Counted from the stretch's first letter, positions 17,401 to 25,356 are shown. The stretch is DNA of 35,562 bases from Polaromonas sp. (GCA_030655515.1 JAURVI010000021.1:1-35562), one strand, 5' to 3'. Notes: generated from the letters alone by a model not told the origin. A program made the numbers and translations.

Positions 17401-18172
17401 TACCTACCGTCAAAGCGGCACCAAACAAGTGCAAATCAAAACCAGGGGCTGCGCCTTGCTCACCTTTGTAGTGCGTAATGCCTGCGAACGCACCCGGATC
17501 GCGCACAAACACATAGGCAAAAGGAATCACCAGCATCATCAGCCACAGAGGCTGGGTCCAGACCTGCAAACGGCTGATAACCGAGACCCCATGCGTGACC
17601 AGCGGAATGACGACCAGCGCGCACACCAGATAACCCCAGCTCGGTGGAATGCCAAGCGCCAGTTCCAGCGCGTAAGCCATCACGGCGGCTTCCAGTGCAA
17701 AAAAGATAAAGGTGAACGAGGCGTAGATCAGCGACGTGAGCGTGGAGCCGATATAGCCGAAACCGGCGCCGCGGGTCAGCAAATCCATGTCCACGCCATA
17801 ACGGGCGGCGTAAATGCTGATGGGCAGCCCGGCCATGAAAATGATCAGGCCGGTGGCGACAATCGCCCAGAAGGCGTTGGTAAAGCCGTATTGCACCAGC
17901 AGCGTGGCGCCGACCGCTTCCAGAATCAGGAACGATGCCGCGCCAAACGCCGTGTTGGCGACCCGCCACTCGGACCACTTGCGAAAACGCTGGGGCGTAA
18001 AGCGCAACGCGTAGTCTTCCATGGTCTCGCTGGCCACCCAACTGTTGTAGTCGCGCCTGACCTTGATGATGCGCTGCACCGCCGCTTCGGGTGCGGGCGC
18101 TGCAGGGGTTGCAGGCGCCCACGGTGGTGCCGCCTGGGCGGGCAGTGGCGGCGGTGTGGCCGTGGTGTCCAT
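14468..18172 (-). CDS. NCS1-permease / hybrid histidine kinase fusion (transceptor)
   Basis: The 1,234-residue protein starts with an NCS1-type transporter (nucleobase/cytosine/allantoin family), residues about 35-510, with roughly 12 hydrophobic helices and [20 protein letters not shown] at the front. A Cys-rich module follows at about 554-592 ([22 protein letters not shown]) and may bind zinc. Two further membrane helices lie at about 620-645 and 665-687, then a coiled coil. The kinase core has His748 (ISHELRTPL) and an ATPase domain (DTGPGL, GAGLGL) at about 845-960. A receiver spans 990-1145 (Asp1040, Lys1131). A short helical C-terminus ends it. It probably reports on the transported compound. 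Two repeat-derived insertions (about 514-545 and 1066-1100) are in frame; the second lies in the alpha3-beta4 loop of the receiver. It is divergent from ureA. Confidence 0.93.
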   Translation of the reverse strand: MDTTATPPPLPAQAAPPWAPATPAAPAPEAAVQRIIKVRRDYNSWVASETMEDYALRFTPQRFRKWSEWRVANTAFGAASFLILEAVGATLLVQYGFTNAFWAIVATGLIIFMAGLPISIYAARYGVDMDLLTRGAGFGYIGSTLTSLIYASFTFIFFALEAAVMAYALELALGIPPSWGYLVCALVVIPLVTHGVSVISRLQVWTQPLWLMMLVIPFAYVFVRDPGAFAGITHYKGEQGAAPGFDLHLFGAALTVGIALITQMGEQADYLRFMPVQTPANRRRWWASVLVGGPGWVLLGMCKMLGGAFLAYLAIQHMVPPDRAVDPNQMYLAAYEYVFPHYGWAVAATALFVVISQIKINVTNAYAGSLAWSNFFSRLTHSHPGRVVWVVFNTLIAFMLMEMNVFQALGDVLGLYSNIAIAWMMAVVADLVINKPLGLSPQGIEFKRAHLYDINPVGVGAMALASVLSVAAHLGLFGPLAQAFSALIALGTAFVTAPLIAWATKGRYYIARDDGPPHARHGVSSLPPESYSDHPELVEGWGGPAAARRVLQRCVICERDYEGPDMAHCPAYQGAICSLCCTLDARCGDLCKPQASLAAQWSATLRWLLPRRIWPYLDTGLGHFLLLMLVVVPLLASVFGLLYHQEMRALPDLQAASESALRSGFLKAYMALLVIAGLVAWWLVLTHKSRQVAQEESNRQTHLLMKEIESHRQTDEALQQAKLTAEHARHAADLANQAKSRYISAISHELRTPLNSILGYAQLMGEDTSIPLHRQQAVGVIKRGGEHLLSLIEGTLDIARIESGKLTLNVKPMHFADFMQEIVGMFELEAQAKGLTFHFESEGVVPVVVRADEKRVRQILINLLGNAIKFTAKGRIGLRLRYAREMASIEIEDTGPGLSAQEIERIFEPFTRAATPGPAAPGAGLGLTIAKMLTDLMGGELTLVSTPEVGSVFRVKLFLPEVRVAPGAVHVRPVSRLHKARHGYAGVRRRVLVVDNEEADRDLLVNLLQPLGFQLRTAASGHDCLDLLAAGYQPDVILMDLAMPGIDGWETIRRLRRLEDGRALPVAGPPHPSTSSGRSEYDSGGLLRQAQDERVSEAKSVGACIAIVSANAFDKGLDNDVGIRLEDFILKPVRHSELLDWLERRLSLVWLDAPLRLRSEPPTALASLLVYPAAPQLDALREVVNLGYYRGIMNTLDEIEQAQPLSAGFTAEMRALARQFQFETMSRQLSLAPS
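14892..14974 (+). repeat. Two dispersed-repeat copies inside the receiver of the permease-kinase
   Basis: Copy one (14892-14915) and copy two (14940-14960) both contain the core TCCTGAGC(C/T)TGTCGAAGG. Copy two lies in a 57-base unit (14918-14974) that recurs in inverted orientation at 16539-16595 with a single mismatch. In the kinase this region is read as the segments HPSTSSGRS and LRQAQDE. Confidence 0.88.
16539..16595 (-). repeat. Inverted 57-base copy of the 14918-14974 unit
   Basis: Reverse-complementing this stretch gives the unit at 14918-14974 with 56 of 57 bases identical, including the flanks GCCCCCCGAGTCGTATTCC and GGATGGGGCGGCCCGGC. It encodes the linker around residues 525-545 between the permease and the Cys-rich module. 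Confidence 0.88.
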
Positions 18173-18269
18173 GGCTGTGGGGTTGTCAATACGTCATAAG
18201 GCGGAGCAGGCACAGGTGCAGATTCCATGCCACAGCCAGAAAAACCACGCCCCGATGGTGCTATTGCTG

Positions 18270-18285
18270 TGGCACCATTCTTGCA
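18270..18285 (+). promoter_or_regulatory. Sigma-54 promoter of the urease operon
   Basis: TGGCAC-CATTC-TTGCA matches the -24/-12 consensus, with the invariant GG and GC dinucleotides exactly ten bases apart. It lies 45 bases before the ureA ATG, giving an expected transcript start near 18296. The arms TGGTGC (18256-18261) and GCACCA (18272-18277) form an inverted repeat overlapping the -24 element. Sigma-54 control of urease by NtrC is well known in other bacteria. The activator site here is not certain; GGCACAGGTGCA further upstream (about 18210-18222) is a weak candidate. Confidence 0.85.
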
Positions 18286-18329
18286 CCCTTGCGGCATCAG
18301 ATACTGCCGCAGCCCGCCCCGGAGAGACC

Positions 18330-18632
18330 ATGGAATTGACCCCCAGAGAAAAAGACAAGCTGCTCATCTTCACCGCCGCGCTGCTGGCCGAACGGCGCCA
18401 GGCCCGAGGGCTGAAACTCAACTACCCCGAAGCCGTCGCGCTGATCAGCGCCGCCGTGATGGAAGGCGCGCGCGACGGCAAAACCGTGGCGCAGCTCATG
18501 AGCGAGGGCCGGACGATTCTGACGCGCGCCGACGTGATGGACGGCATCGCCGAACTGATCCCCGACATCCAGGTCGAGGCCACCTTTCCCGACGGCACCA
18601 AGCTGGTCACCGTGCATCAGCCGATTGTCTGA
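18330..18632 (+). CDS. ureA: Urease subunit gamma
   Basis: This is the smallest structural subunit of the nickel enzyme that splits urea into ammonia and carbamate/CO2. The 100-residue product has the standard length and sequence ([61 protein letters not shown]). The ATG at 18330 follows GGAGAG closely. It is the first gene of the operon behind the sigma-54 promoter. ureD, which often precedes ureA, is absent; the divergent permease-kinase occupies that place. Confidence 0.97.
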   Translation: MELTPREKDKLLIFTAALLAERRQARGLKLNYPEAVALISAAVMEGARDGKTVAQLMSEGRTILTRADVMDGIAELIPDIQVEATFPDGTKLVTVHQPIV

Positions 18633-18661
18633 CCCACACAAACGCCTCCACGGACCGCACC

Positions 18662-18847
18662 ATGAAGATTCAAAACGCTCTTGAAAAAGTCATTGCTCTC
18701 GCGATAACGGCAGGGGTGAGTGCCTCCTTTGCCCATGAAGGTCACGCCATGGCGGGCACGCACTGGCACGCCACGGACGCCTGGGGCTTCGTCGCGATGG
18801 CGGGCGTGATTGTGGTGGCCATCTGGCTGTCCGGCGGCGACAAGTGA
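18662..18847 (+). CDS. Small His-rich membrane protein within the urease operon
   Basis: The 61-residue ORF fills the space between ureA and ureB (29 bases after ureA, 7 before ureB). It has a signal-like hydrophobic N-terminus ([14 protein letters not shown]), a short His-rich loop ([12 protein letters not shown], four His in 12 residues) and one C-terminal hydrophobic helix ([17 protein letters not shown]). The His cluster after the signal segment recalls the start of mature HupE/UreJ nickel permeases, but the protein is only about a third of their length. A role in nickel handling is inference. It could also be a membrane anchor or a relic of ureJ, which sits between ureA and ureB in Bordetella-type clusters. 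Confidence 0.75.
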   Translation: MKIQNALEKVIALAITAGVSASFAHEGHAMAGTHWHATDAWGFVAMAGVIVVAIWLSGGDK

Positions 18848-18854
18848 GGCGGCC

Positions 18855-19160
18855 ATGATTCCAGGCGAAATGTTCACCGAAGGCCCCGACCACGTGCTCA
18901 ACGCGGGCCGGCGCACCCTCACGCTGGTCGTCCAGAACACCGCGGACCGGCCGATTCAGGTCGGCTCGCACTACCACTTTGCCGAGACCAACGCCGCGCT
19001 GGGTTTTGACCGTGACGCCGCGCGCGGCATGCGGCTGAACATCGCCTCTGGCACGGCGGTGCGCTTTGAGCCGGGCCAACAGCGCACGGTGGAACTGGTG
19101 GACTATGCCGGCGAGCGCAAGGTGTACGGTTTTCGCGGTATGACGCAAGGAACTCTGTAA
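18855..19160 (+). CDS. ureB: Urease subunit beta
   Basis: The 101-residue structural subunit has family length and sequence: [20 protein letters not shown] at the start, then [20 protein letters not shown] and KVYGFRG. An in-frame ATG at 18810 lies within the preceding gene, so 18855 is chosen. The stop codon overlaps the ureC start (TAATG), indicating coupled translation of beta and alpha subunits. Confidence 0.97.
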   Translation: MIPGEMFTEGPDHVLNAGRRTLTLVVQNTADRPIQVGSHYHFAETNAALGFDRDAARGMRLNIASGTAVRFEPGQQRTVELVDYAGERKVYGFRGMTQGTL

Positions 19161-20905
19161 TGGCAACGATTGGCAGACGCGCTTATGCCGAAATGTTCGG
19201 CCCCACGACCGGCGACCGCGTGCGCCTGGCCGACACCGATCTCCTGGTCGAAGTCGAAGCCGACTACACGCTGCGCGCCGGCAGCTACGGCGAAGAAGTC
19301 AAGTTCGGCGGTGGCAAGACCATACGCGACGGCATGGCGCAGTCGCAAAAAACGCGCGCCGAGGGCGCGATGGACTGCGTGATGACGAATGCGCTCATCA
19401 TCGACCACTGGGGCATCGTCAAGGCCGACATCGGCCTGAAGGGCGGGCGCATCGCGGCCATCGGCAAGGCCGGCAACCCCGACACCCAGCCCGGCGTGGA
19501 CATGATCATCGGCCCCGGCACCGAGATCATCAGTTGCGAAGGCATGATCGTCACCGCGGGCGGCATCGACTCGCACATCCATTTCATCTGTCCGCAGCAA
19601 ATCGAGGAAGCCCTGACCTCGGGCGTCACGACCATGCTGGGCGGCGGCACCGGGCCGGCCACCGGCACCTTTGCGACCACCTGCACGCCCGGGCCCTGGA
19701 ACATCGAACGCATGCTGCAGGCGGCCGACGCCTTTCCGATGAACCTGGGCTTTCTGGGCAAGGGCAATGCCAGCCTGCCAGCCGCGTTGCGCGAGCAGGT
19801 CGATGCCGGCGTGATCGGCCTGAAGCTGCACGAAGACTGGGGCACGACCCCAGCCGCCATCAGCAACTGCCTGGACGTGGCCGAAGAAACCGACGTGCAG
19901 GTCGCCATCCACAGCGACACGCTCAATGAATCGGGCTTCGTCGAAAACACCATCGCCGCAACCAAGGGCCGCACGCTCTGCGCCTTCCACACCGAAGGCG
20001 CGGGCGGCGGCCATGCGCCCGACATCCTGCGCGTGGTCGGCGAGCAGAATTTCCTGCCGTCCTCCACCAACCCGACCATGCCCTACACCGTCAATACGCT
20101 GGACGAACATGTGGACATGCTGATGGTCTGCCACCACCTGGACCCGGCGATTGCCGAAGACCTGGCCTTTGCCGAAAGCCGCATCCGCAAGGAAACCATT
20201 GCGGCCGAAGACGTGCTGCACGATCTGGGCGCGATCAGCATGTTCAGCTCGGACAGCCAGGCCATGGGCCGCGTTGGCGAAGTGATCATCCGCTGCTGGC
20301 AGACGGCGCACAAGATGAAGGGTCAGCGCGGCTGGCTTGCCCCTTCCTCCGTTCGGGCTGAGCCTGTCGAAGCCCTTCAGCGCAACGACAACTTCCGCGT
20401 CAAACGCTACATCAGCAAATACACCATCAACCCGGCGATTGCCCACGGCATCTCGCATGAAGTCGGCTCGATTGAACAGGGGAAATGGGCCGACCTGGTG
20501 GCCTGGAAGCCGGCCTTCTTCGGCATCAAGCCGGCGCTGATCCTCAAGGGCGGCTTCATTGCCATGGCCGCGATGGGTGACCCGAATGCATCGATTCCCA
20601 CGCCGCAGCCGGTGCATTACCGCCCGATGTTCGGCGCCTTCGGCGGCGCGATTGCCAAAGGCTCGCTGACTTTTGTCTCGCAGGCCGGTCTGGCTGGCGG
20701 CATCAAGGAACGTTTCGGCCTGGCCAAACACCTGGCTGCTGTGAAAAACATACGCGGCGTGCAAAAGCAGCACATGGTCCACAATGACTATGCGCCGAAG
20801 ATGGAAGTCAACGCGCAAACCTATTCCGTACGGGCCGACGGCGAATTGCTCACCTGCGAGCCCGCCGCCAGCCTGCCGATGACACAACGCTACTTTCTGT
20901 TCTGA
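19160..20905 (+). CDS. ureC: Urease subunit alpha (catalytic)
   Basis: This subunit carries the di-nickel site. In the 581-residue product the metal ligands are visible: His139 and His141 (HIHF), the carbamylated Lys222 (GLKLHEDWG), His251, His277 and Asp365 ([11 protein letters not shown]). His325 in the flap region (VCHHLDP) is the catalytic acid. The protein is about ten residues longer than is usual (567-571). The excess, around residues 393-407, is encoded by a dispersed repeat at 20350-20372 and lies just before the conserved [10 protein letters not shown] segment. All catalytic residues are intact, so the enzyme is probably active. Confidence 0.98.
   Translation: MATIGRRAYAEMFGPTTGDRVRLADTDLLVEVEADYTLRAGSYGEEVKFGGGKTIRDGMAQSQKTRAEGAMDCVMTNALIIDHWGIVKADIGLKGGRIAAIGKAGNPDTQPGVDMIIGPGTEIISCEGMIVTAGGIDSHIHFICPQQIEEALTSGVTTMLGGGTGPATGTFATTCTPGPWNIERMLQAADAFPMNLGFLGKGNASLPAALREQVDAGVIGLKLHEDWGTTPAAISNCLDVAEETDVQVAIHSDTLNESGFVENTIAATKGRTLCAFHTEGAGGGHAPDILRVVGEQNFLPSSTNPTMPYTVNTLDEHVDMLMVCHHLDPAIAEDLAFAESRIRKETIAAEDVLHDLGAISMFSSDSQAMGRVGEVIIRCWQTAHKMKGQRGWLAPSSVRAEPVEALQRNDNFRVKRYISKYTINPAIAHGISHEVGSIEQGKWADLVAWKPAFFGIKPALILKGGFIAMAAMGDPNASIPTPQPVHYRPMFGAFGGAIAKGSLTFVSQAGLAGGIKERFGLAKHLAAVKNIRGVQKQHMVHNDYAPKMEVNAQTYSVRADGELLTCEPAASLPMTQRYFLF
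20350..20372 (+). repeat. Dispersed short repeat inside ureC
   Basis: This is a complete copy with core GGGCTGAGCCTGTCGAAG, identical over 23 bases to the second copy in the fbp leader (4001-4023). It is translated as VRAEPVEA within UreC and keeps the frame. Confidence 0.88.
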
Positions 20906-20917
20906 ACTGAATTCCCG

Positions 20918-21535
20918 ATGCTCCAGGTTTCCAAAATCATTTCGCAGGGTGCCGGCCTGGCGCCCGTGCTGCTCAAACGCGCATCCACCATCGAGCTCGA
21001 CTGGGACGTGCGCCAGAAAAGCCGCTTCGACGCGACCGATTCTCTGGGCCGCCAGCTCGGCGTGTTCTTGCCGCGAGGCACGCTGGTGCGCGGCGGGGAT
21101 GTGCTGGTGGCTGAAGACGGTTCCATGGTGAAAGTCATCGCTGCGCCGCAAGCCGTGCTGCGCATCACCGCCTGCCCGACCCACGGGACAGCCTTTGACC
21201 TGACACGCGCGGCCTACCACCTGGGCAACCGCCATGTGCCGATCGAACTCAAGCCCGACCACCTCAAGATAGAACCCGACCATGTACTGGCCGACCTGCT
21301 GAAGTCCATGCACCTGATCGTCCATGAAGTCAGCGAAGCGTTCGAACCGGAAGGCGGCGCCTACAGTGCCGGTGGCCATGCGCACGATGGCGGGCATGTG
21401 CATGCCGATGCACCGGTGGCACCAGCCGGGGCTCATGTCCACGGCCCGGATTGCAAGCACGGTCATGACCATGATCACCACGAAGCGCAGCCGGTGGCGA
21501 TCCAGATTCACAAACACAAGCCGCACAGCCATTGA
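20918..21535 (+). CDS. ureE: Urease accessory nickel chaperone UreE
   Basis: UreE delivers Ni(II) to the apo-urease activation complex. The 205-residue protein has the peptide-binding N-terminal domain and the metal-binding domain with the conserved HLGNRH segment ([12 protein letters not shown]). It ends in a long His-rich tail from about residue 148 on ([13 protein letters not shown] ... HGHDHDHHE ... HKHKPHSH) that probably stores several nickel ions. The start at 20918 is 12 bases after the ureC stop and has no strong SD. Its stop overlaps the ureF start. Confidence 0.96.
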   Translation: MLQVSKIISQGAGLAPVLLKRASTIELDWDVRQKSRFDATDSLGRQLGVFLPRGTLVRGGDVLVAEDGSMVKVIAAPQAVLRITACPTHGTAFDLTRAAYHLGNRHVPIELKPDHLKIEPDHVLADLLKSMHLIVHEVSEAFEPEGGAYSAGGHAHDGGHVHADAPVAPAGAHVHGPDCKHGHDHDHHEAQPVAIQIHKHKPHSH

Positions 21536-22226
21536 GCGCGTCTGCCGAGTCCTTACCCGCCGCCAGCCTGCTGCAACTGATCTGGCTGGCATCGCCGGCC
21601 TTGCCTGTCGGCGGATTTTCCTACTCGGAAGGACTCGAAGCCGCTGTGGACAGGGCAGGCGTGGCAAATGAAAGCACGGCCGCCGACTGGCTCAGCGACC
21701 AGATGCACCTGACACTGGCGCGCGGGGAGCTGGCAGTGATCGCCCAGGCCATCCCCGCCTGGCGCGAAAACGCCCTGCCCCGCATCGCGCAGCTCAACGA
21801 CTGGATGCTGCAAACCCGCGAAACCAGCGAGCTGCGGGCGCAGGCCGAGCAAATGGGACGCTCGTTGCTGGAGTGGCTGCGCAACCACGACGGCGCCAGC
21901 GCGGCGCATGTTGCGGCCTGCGCCCGGCTGCAGCCGACCTACCCGGTGGCCTTCGCGCTGGCCGCATCCCAAACCGCAGCCAGTGCGCGCGACTGCCTGC
22001 TGGCCTATGCCTTCGGCTGGGCCGAGAACATGATGCAGGCCGCGCTGAAGTCGGTGCCGCTGGGGCAAAGCGCCGGGCAGCGCATACTGGCGCGGCTGGC
22101 CGCTGAAATTCCGGCCGCTGTTGACGAAGCCATGGCGCTGGAAGACCATGAACGCCAGGCGTTTTCACCGATGCTGGCGATTCTTTCATCGCAACACGAA
22201 ACCCAATACTCAAGGTTATTTCGATC

Positions 22227-22230
<4 letters not shown>
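21532..22230 (+). CDS. ureF: Urease accessory protein UreF
   Basis: UreF links UreD with UreG in the urease activation complex and controls GTPase coupling. The 232-residue protein shows the family segment [21 protein letters not shown] near the N-terminus and [16 protein letters not shown] near the C-terminus. The start is a TTG that overlaps the ureE stop (TTGA at 21532-21535); no ATG lies nearby in frame. The stop overlaps the ureG start (ATGA), so ureE, ureF and ureG are translationally chained. Confidence 0.94.
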
Positions 22231-22883
<653 letters not shown>

Positions 22884-22912
22884 GCGGCATTTTTTGGGGC
22901 CGATCCCGCGGG

Positions 22913-22935
22913 GCCGCTGCAGCAGCGGCTAAAAT
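22913..22935 (+). promoter_or_regulatory. Hairpin after ureG and -10 box of tRNA-Ser
   Basis: GCCGCTG-CAG-CAGCGGC (22913-22929) is a strong 7-bp hairpin that could end urease transcripts, although no T run follows. It abuts TAAAAT (22930-22935), a good -10 box nine bases before the tRNA-Ser 5' end. Confidence 0.5.
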
Positions 22936-22944
22936 AGCGGGCTT

Positions 22945-23032
22945 GGAAGCGTGGCAGAGTGGTCGATTGCACCGGTCTTGAAAACCGGCAACGGGAAACC
23001 GTTCGTGAGTTCGAATCTCACCGCTTCCGCCA
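22945..23032 (+). tRNA. tRNA-Ser (anticodon UGA)
   Basis: The 88-base class II tRNA has acceptor arms GGAAGCG/CGCTTCC, anticodon loop CTTGAAA with anticodon TGA, a long variable arm (AACGGGAAACCGTT), T-loop GTTCGAATC and an encoded CCA end. It decodes UCA. Its last 15 bases are also the 3' end of the antisense DUF3693 gene, so it marks the left border of the phage-like region. Confidence 0.97.
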
Positions 23033-23281
23033 GCTATTGGCATCTTTCTTAAGGCGTGCTAGCAATGCACTTTCCTTCTCTGCCTCAAGCGCAGCAATTG
23101 CGACCCAGTGCATCGGGTCTGCTCCTAATTCAATAGCAAGATTTCCAGCAAGGGCGGGGCTCAAACGCTTCGCCTTCTTTGCCATGGAAAAAGTTTGACG
23201 TGTGATATTGAGGCGCGTTGCCCAGGCAGATGCTGTCTGTACCGATAGCGCCTTATCCAACAATTCCAGCGTGTGCTGCAT
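23018..23281 (-). CDS. DUF3693-like phage regulator
   Basis: The 87-residue protein resembles the DUF3693 family of filamentous and other phages: an N-terminal helix-turn-helix-like segment (SAWATRLNITRQTFSMAKKAKRLSP), then a GADPMHWVAIAALEAEK helix and a basic C-terminus. It is probably a Cro/CI-like DNA-binding regulator. Its last four codons and stop are formed by the reverse complement of the tRNA-Ser 3' end. Imperfect GGTAATACC palindromes directly precede its start codon, suggesting autoregulation. Confidence 0.75.
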   Translation of the reverse strand: MQHTLELLDKALSVQTASAWATRLNITRQTFSMAKKAKRLSPALAGNLAIELGADPMHWVAIAALEAEKESALLARLKKDANSWRKR

Positions 23282-23376
23282 GGTAATACCCTTTGACTTT
23301 CACGGGTATATATCACGATTCATTGACCGATAGGTTCAAACCTTATTACCGTCGTGCTGTTCAAACGGTATTACCC
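23282..23376. promoter_or_regulatory. Candidate operator cluster (GGTAATACC)
   Basis: GGTAATACC at 23282-23290, its reverse complement GGTATTACC at 23367-23375, and a partial site TTATTACCG at 23343-23351 lie within 95 bases in front of the DUF3693 gene. A TTGACT/TATATA pair (around 23293-23315) could be a promoter between them. The first site touches the start codon of the regulator. Confidence 0.5.
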
Positions 23377-23417
23377 ACGGTAAGCAATGAAAAAAACGTG
23401 TCTCGATTTACGCGCTT

Positions 23418-23846
23418 TCAGCTTGATGTTCTGAAATCCGCCAGTAGTCGCGTCGTATCGGGAATCTGCGCATACCGCAAAACCCTAAACCCGGCGTGTG
23501 TTAACAGGCCGTCCCTCTCCCTGTCTTCGCGTTCTCTTCCTTTGTGGCTGCTGTCGTCGAGTTCGATGGCGGCAATCACATTGAATGATTTGTCGCACAA
23601 CACGAAGTCGGCCATTTTTCGGTTGTATTGGTTGCGGGTCGCCTGCTGCGTACTTTTCAGCAGCGCAGAAAACGCAACCTGTGCCAAAACGACGTGCTCG
23701 GGAAATGTAGCCGTTAGGCGAAAAAACATCTTTTGCTCGCGTTCGCTCAGCGGGCGTTTTGGCCGGATATCGCGGATGCGGTCCGTTGTCCCTCCTCGTT
23801 TGCTTTTCAGCGTGGCCGCCAATGCGATGAACACCATCAGTAGCAC
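23418..23846 (-). CDS. DUF2726-type protein with N-terminal membrane segment
   Basis: The product (142 residues from GTG 23846; ATG 23837 and TTG 23882 are also possible) has an N-terminal hydrophobic segment (VLLMVFIALAATL) and a basic linker. The soluble domain holds FFRLTATFPEHVVLAQVAFSALL, NRKMADFVLCDKSFNVIAAIELDDSSH and HAGFRVLRYAQIPD. The pattern D...E-x-D after two strands fits the PD-(D/E)XK-like fold of DUF2726 proteins. The function is unknown. No good SD is seen for any start. The upstream end overlaps a plus-strand coding remnant, suggesting that a recombination junction lies here. Confidence 0.65.
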   Translation of the reverse strand: MLLMVFIALAATLKSKRGGTTDRIRDIRPKRPLSEREQKMFFRLTATFPEHVVLAQVAFSALLKSTQQATRNQYNRKMADFVLCDKSFNVIAAIELDDSSHKGREREDRERDGLLTHAGFRVLRYAQIPDTTRLLADFRTSS

Positions 23847-23973
23847 GGCTATGGGGCGTGTTCCCAACGTACAAGCAAGCAAAAGAAGAAAAGATCAACG
23901 CGGCGAAGCGTGGCGTTGATCTCGACATCATGAAACGCAACGAAGACGGCACCGGACTGACCACCGAGTACTG
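23831..23973 (+). pseudogene. C-terminal remnant of an unidentified phage-region gene
   Basis: Forty-seven codons are open from just after an in-frame TGA (23828-23830) to the stop at 23973. They contain GVFPTYKQAKEEKINAAKRG and end in NEDGTGLTTEY. There is no plausible start or SD, yet the residue mix is that of a real protein tail. It probably is the end of a gene whose front was lost at the junction with the DUF2726 gene. I do not recognise the family. Confidence 0.4.
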
Positions 23974-23988
23974 ATCGCAGGCCGCACC

Positions 23989-24213
23989 ATGATTGCAAAA
24001 AACTTTATAAAGTACCCCGAGGCCTTGAGGTTTCAGCGTGAGCTTTTCAGCAATGGGTATCACAACCAGCCGCGAATCATGCGGTTGATGCAGTGCATTT
24101 TCGACTGGAAACCAACCGTCCCGGACTGGTGGAAAGCCGCGAAAGCGAAGGCGCGGGCATTGGCGAAGATGGTCAAAAGGCCATTTTTCAATTATTTGAT
24201 CCATCAGGAGTAA
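23989..24213 (+). CDS. Small hypothetical protein (74 aa)
   Basis: The product is short, basic and aromatic (MIAKNFIKYPEALRF, FDWKPTVPDWWKAAKAKARA, RPFFNYL). I recognise no domain. It starts 15 bases after the preceding remnant and ends 9 bases before the DUF1640-like gene; its last codons contain AGGAG, which may serve as the SD of that gene. The three frames look like one transcript. Confidence 0.5.
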   Translation: MIAKNFIKYPEALRFQRELFSNGYHNQPRIMRLMQCIFDWKPTVPDWWKAAKAKARALAKMVKRPFFNYLIHQE

Positions 24214-24222
24214 ACTTACATC

Positions 24223-24477
24223 ATGGAACTAGAAATTTATAATGCATTTGTCAAGGCTGGCGTACCGGAGGCGGACGCTAAAGCGGCTGTCGAATCGATC
24301 AATAAAGAGATCGACAAGCGCTATTCACTGCATTCTGTACAGCTAGCCACTAAAAGCGACTTGGCAGAGATGAAAACCGAATTAATCAAGGCTATTGCGG
24401 AATCTCAGCGGTGGAATATTGCCACCATCTTCGCCGCTGTTGGACTGTTTGCCGCCATCACGAAAATGTGGAATTAG
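24223..24477 (+). CDS. DUF1640-like coiled-coil membrane protein
   Basis: The 84-residue protein has an acidic helical N-terminus (AFVKAGVPEADAKAAVESI), the typical heptad LATKSDLAEMKTELIKAI and one C-terminal membrane helix (IATIFAAVGLFAAITKMW). This is the layout of small DUF1640/CCDC90-like proteins often found in phage and accessory regions. Their function is unclear. A strong terminator follows. Confidence 0.7.
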   Translation: MELEIYNAFVKAGVPEADAKAAVESINKEIDKRYSLHSVQLATKSDLAEMKTELIKAIAESQRWNIATIFAAVGLFAAITKMWN

Positions 24478-24494
24478 GAGCTATAACGCGCAGC

Positions 24495-24520
24495 AATAAG
24501 GCCCCGAGGGGCCTTATTTT
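24495..24520. terminator. Bidirectional terminator between DUF1640-like gene and recombinase
   Basis: AATAAGGCCCC (24495-24505) and GGGGCCTTATT (24508-24518) are fully complementary around a tight loop, with T runs on the plus side and A/T pairs on the other. It sits between convergent genes and can serve both. Confidence 0.85.
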
Positions 24521-24532
24521 ATGGCTGATCAA

Positions 24533-25108
24533 TCAGGCCAGGCTTGAATGACCGGGTTTTTTGACCCGGTAAATTGCGCGCTTCACGCTGGACGGGTGAC
24601 AGTCGAAAGCCAGTGCGAGGCTGTCCAGGGTGTACCACCCGGATTCGTAAAGCTTGACCATGGCCGATTCTATGGCCGCGTCGAGACCACGAGGTCTGCC
24701 GCAGTGTTTACCACGTTCACGCGCCGCGCGCTGGCCTGCAATTGACCGTTCACGGATGATGCCACGCTCGAACTCCGCGAAGGCACCCAACATGTGCATC
24801 ATCATGCGGCCCGCGCTGGTGGGCGTGTCAATCGGCTCTGTGAGGCTTTGGAACGTTGCGCCGGCTTTCTCTATACGTTCGAGGATGGCCAGGAGATCGA
24901 GCAGGGATCGGGCGAAGCGGTCGATTTTATAGACCTTGACGATATCACCAGGCCGGAGCATTGAGACCAGGAGGCCGAGCATTGGGCGCTGGCCGACTGA
25001 TGAGCGCTTTTCCTGCAACACCTGGTGGACACCGCCACGGTGCAAGGCGTCGAGCTGCAAGGTTGTTTCTTGTGCGGATGTGGAAACGCGGGCGTAACCG
25101 TAGATCAA
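24533..25108 (-). CDS. Serine recombinase (resolvase/invertase family)
   Basis: The 191-residue protein has the catalytic N-terminal domain: nucleophile Ser9 in YARVSTSAQ with Arg7, the KIDRFARS motif (Arg64, Arg67) and the E-helix region FAEFERGIIRERSIAGQ. A GRPRG hinge and a C-terminal helix-turn-helix (LDSLALAFDCHPSSVKRAIYR) follow. Such enzymes act as resolvases, invertases or small integrases. The start is a TTG at 25108 with GAGGG about five bases upstream. This TTG overlaps the stop of a small membrane-protein ORF (TTGA), so the two are probably co-translated. It may have mobilised the phage-like element. Confidence 0.9.
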   Translation of the reverse strand: MIYGYARVSTSAQETTLQLDALHRGGVHQVLQEKRSSVGQRPMLGLLVSMLRPGDIVKVYKIDRFARSLLDLLAILERIEKAGATFQSLTEPIDTPTSAGRMMMHMLGAFAEFERGIIRERSIAGQRAARERGKHCGRPRGLDAAIESAMVKLYESGWYTLDSLALAFDCHPSSVKRAIYRVKKPGHSSLA

Positions 25109-25245
25109 TCAGCCCTCATATCTGGAAGACCGTCTGTGCTTGATCGATGTGCCGCCAAAGTGTCACGCCACGCCACCCTAGGCATACCCTCCTTGAGACC
25201 GTCGCGAACGCCGCACTTGATGCAGTAATAAAACAGCCAAAACAT
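25105..25245 (-). CDS. Small membrane protein overlapping the recombinase start
   Basis: A 46-codon ORF from ATG 25245 (or nine codons longer from TTG 25272) encodes a hydrophobic N-terminus (MFWLFYYCIKCGVRDG) followed by a polar tail ending in LPDMRAD. The motif YYCIKCGVRDG is like that of small single-helix proteins found beside phage and plasmid genes. Its stop overlaps the recombinase start by one codon step. It lies between the Zot remnant and the recombinase, as expected for a small gene in an inovirus-type operon. Confidence 0.45.
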   Translation of the reverse strand: MFWLFYYCIKCGVRDGLKEGMPRVAWRDTLAAHRSSTDGLPDMRAD

Positions 25246-25356
25246 GAGAGCAGTAATGAGACCTGAAAACAAGATGGAAAAAAGGCGAATTGCCCCAATG
25301 CCTGATTAAAAGCCATCGCATGCCCCGTAATTTTGAAGCATGCACTTTAACAAAAA

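Noticed and set aside
15887..18199. Very long open frame on the plus strand opposite the permease-kinase
   Set aside because: It is rich in Arg, His, Gln and Gly with no domains, typical of the antisense of a GC-rich gene; the minus strand encodes clear permease and kinase motifs.
18204..18222. NtrC binding site upstream of ureA
   Set aside because: GGCACAGGTGCA has NtrC-like half-sites but the wrong spacing, so I do not annotate it as a site.
19103..21667. Long open frame on the minus strand opposite ureC and ureE
   Set aside because: The plus strand holds intact urease genes with all metal ligands; the antisense frame shows no recognisable domain and odd composition.
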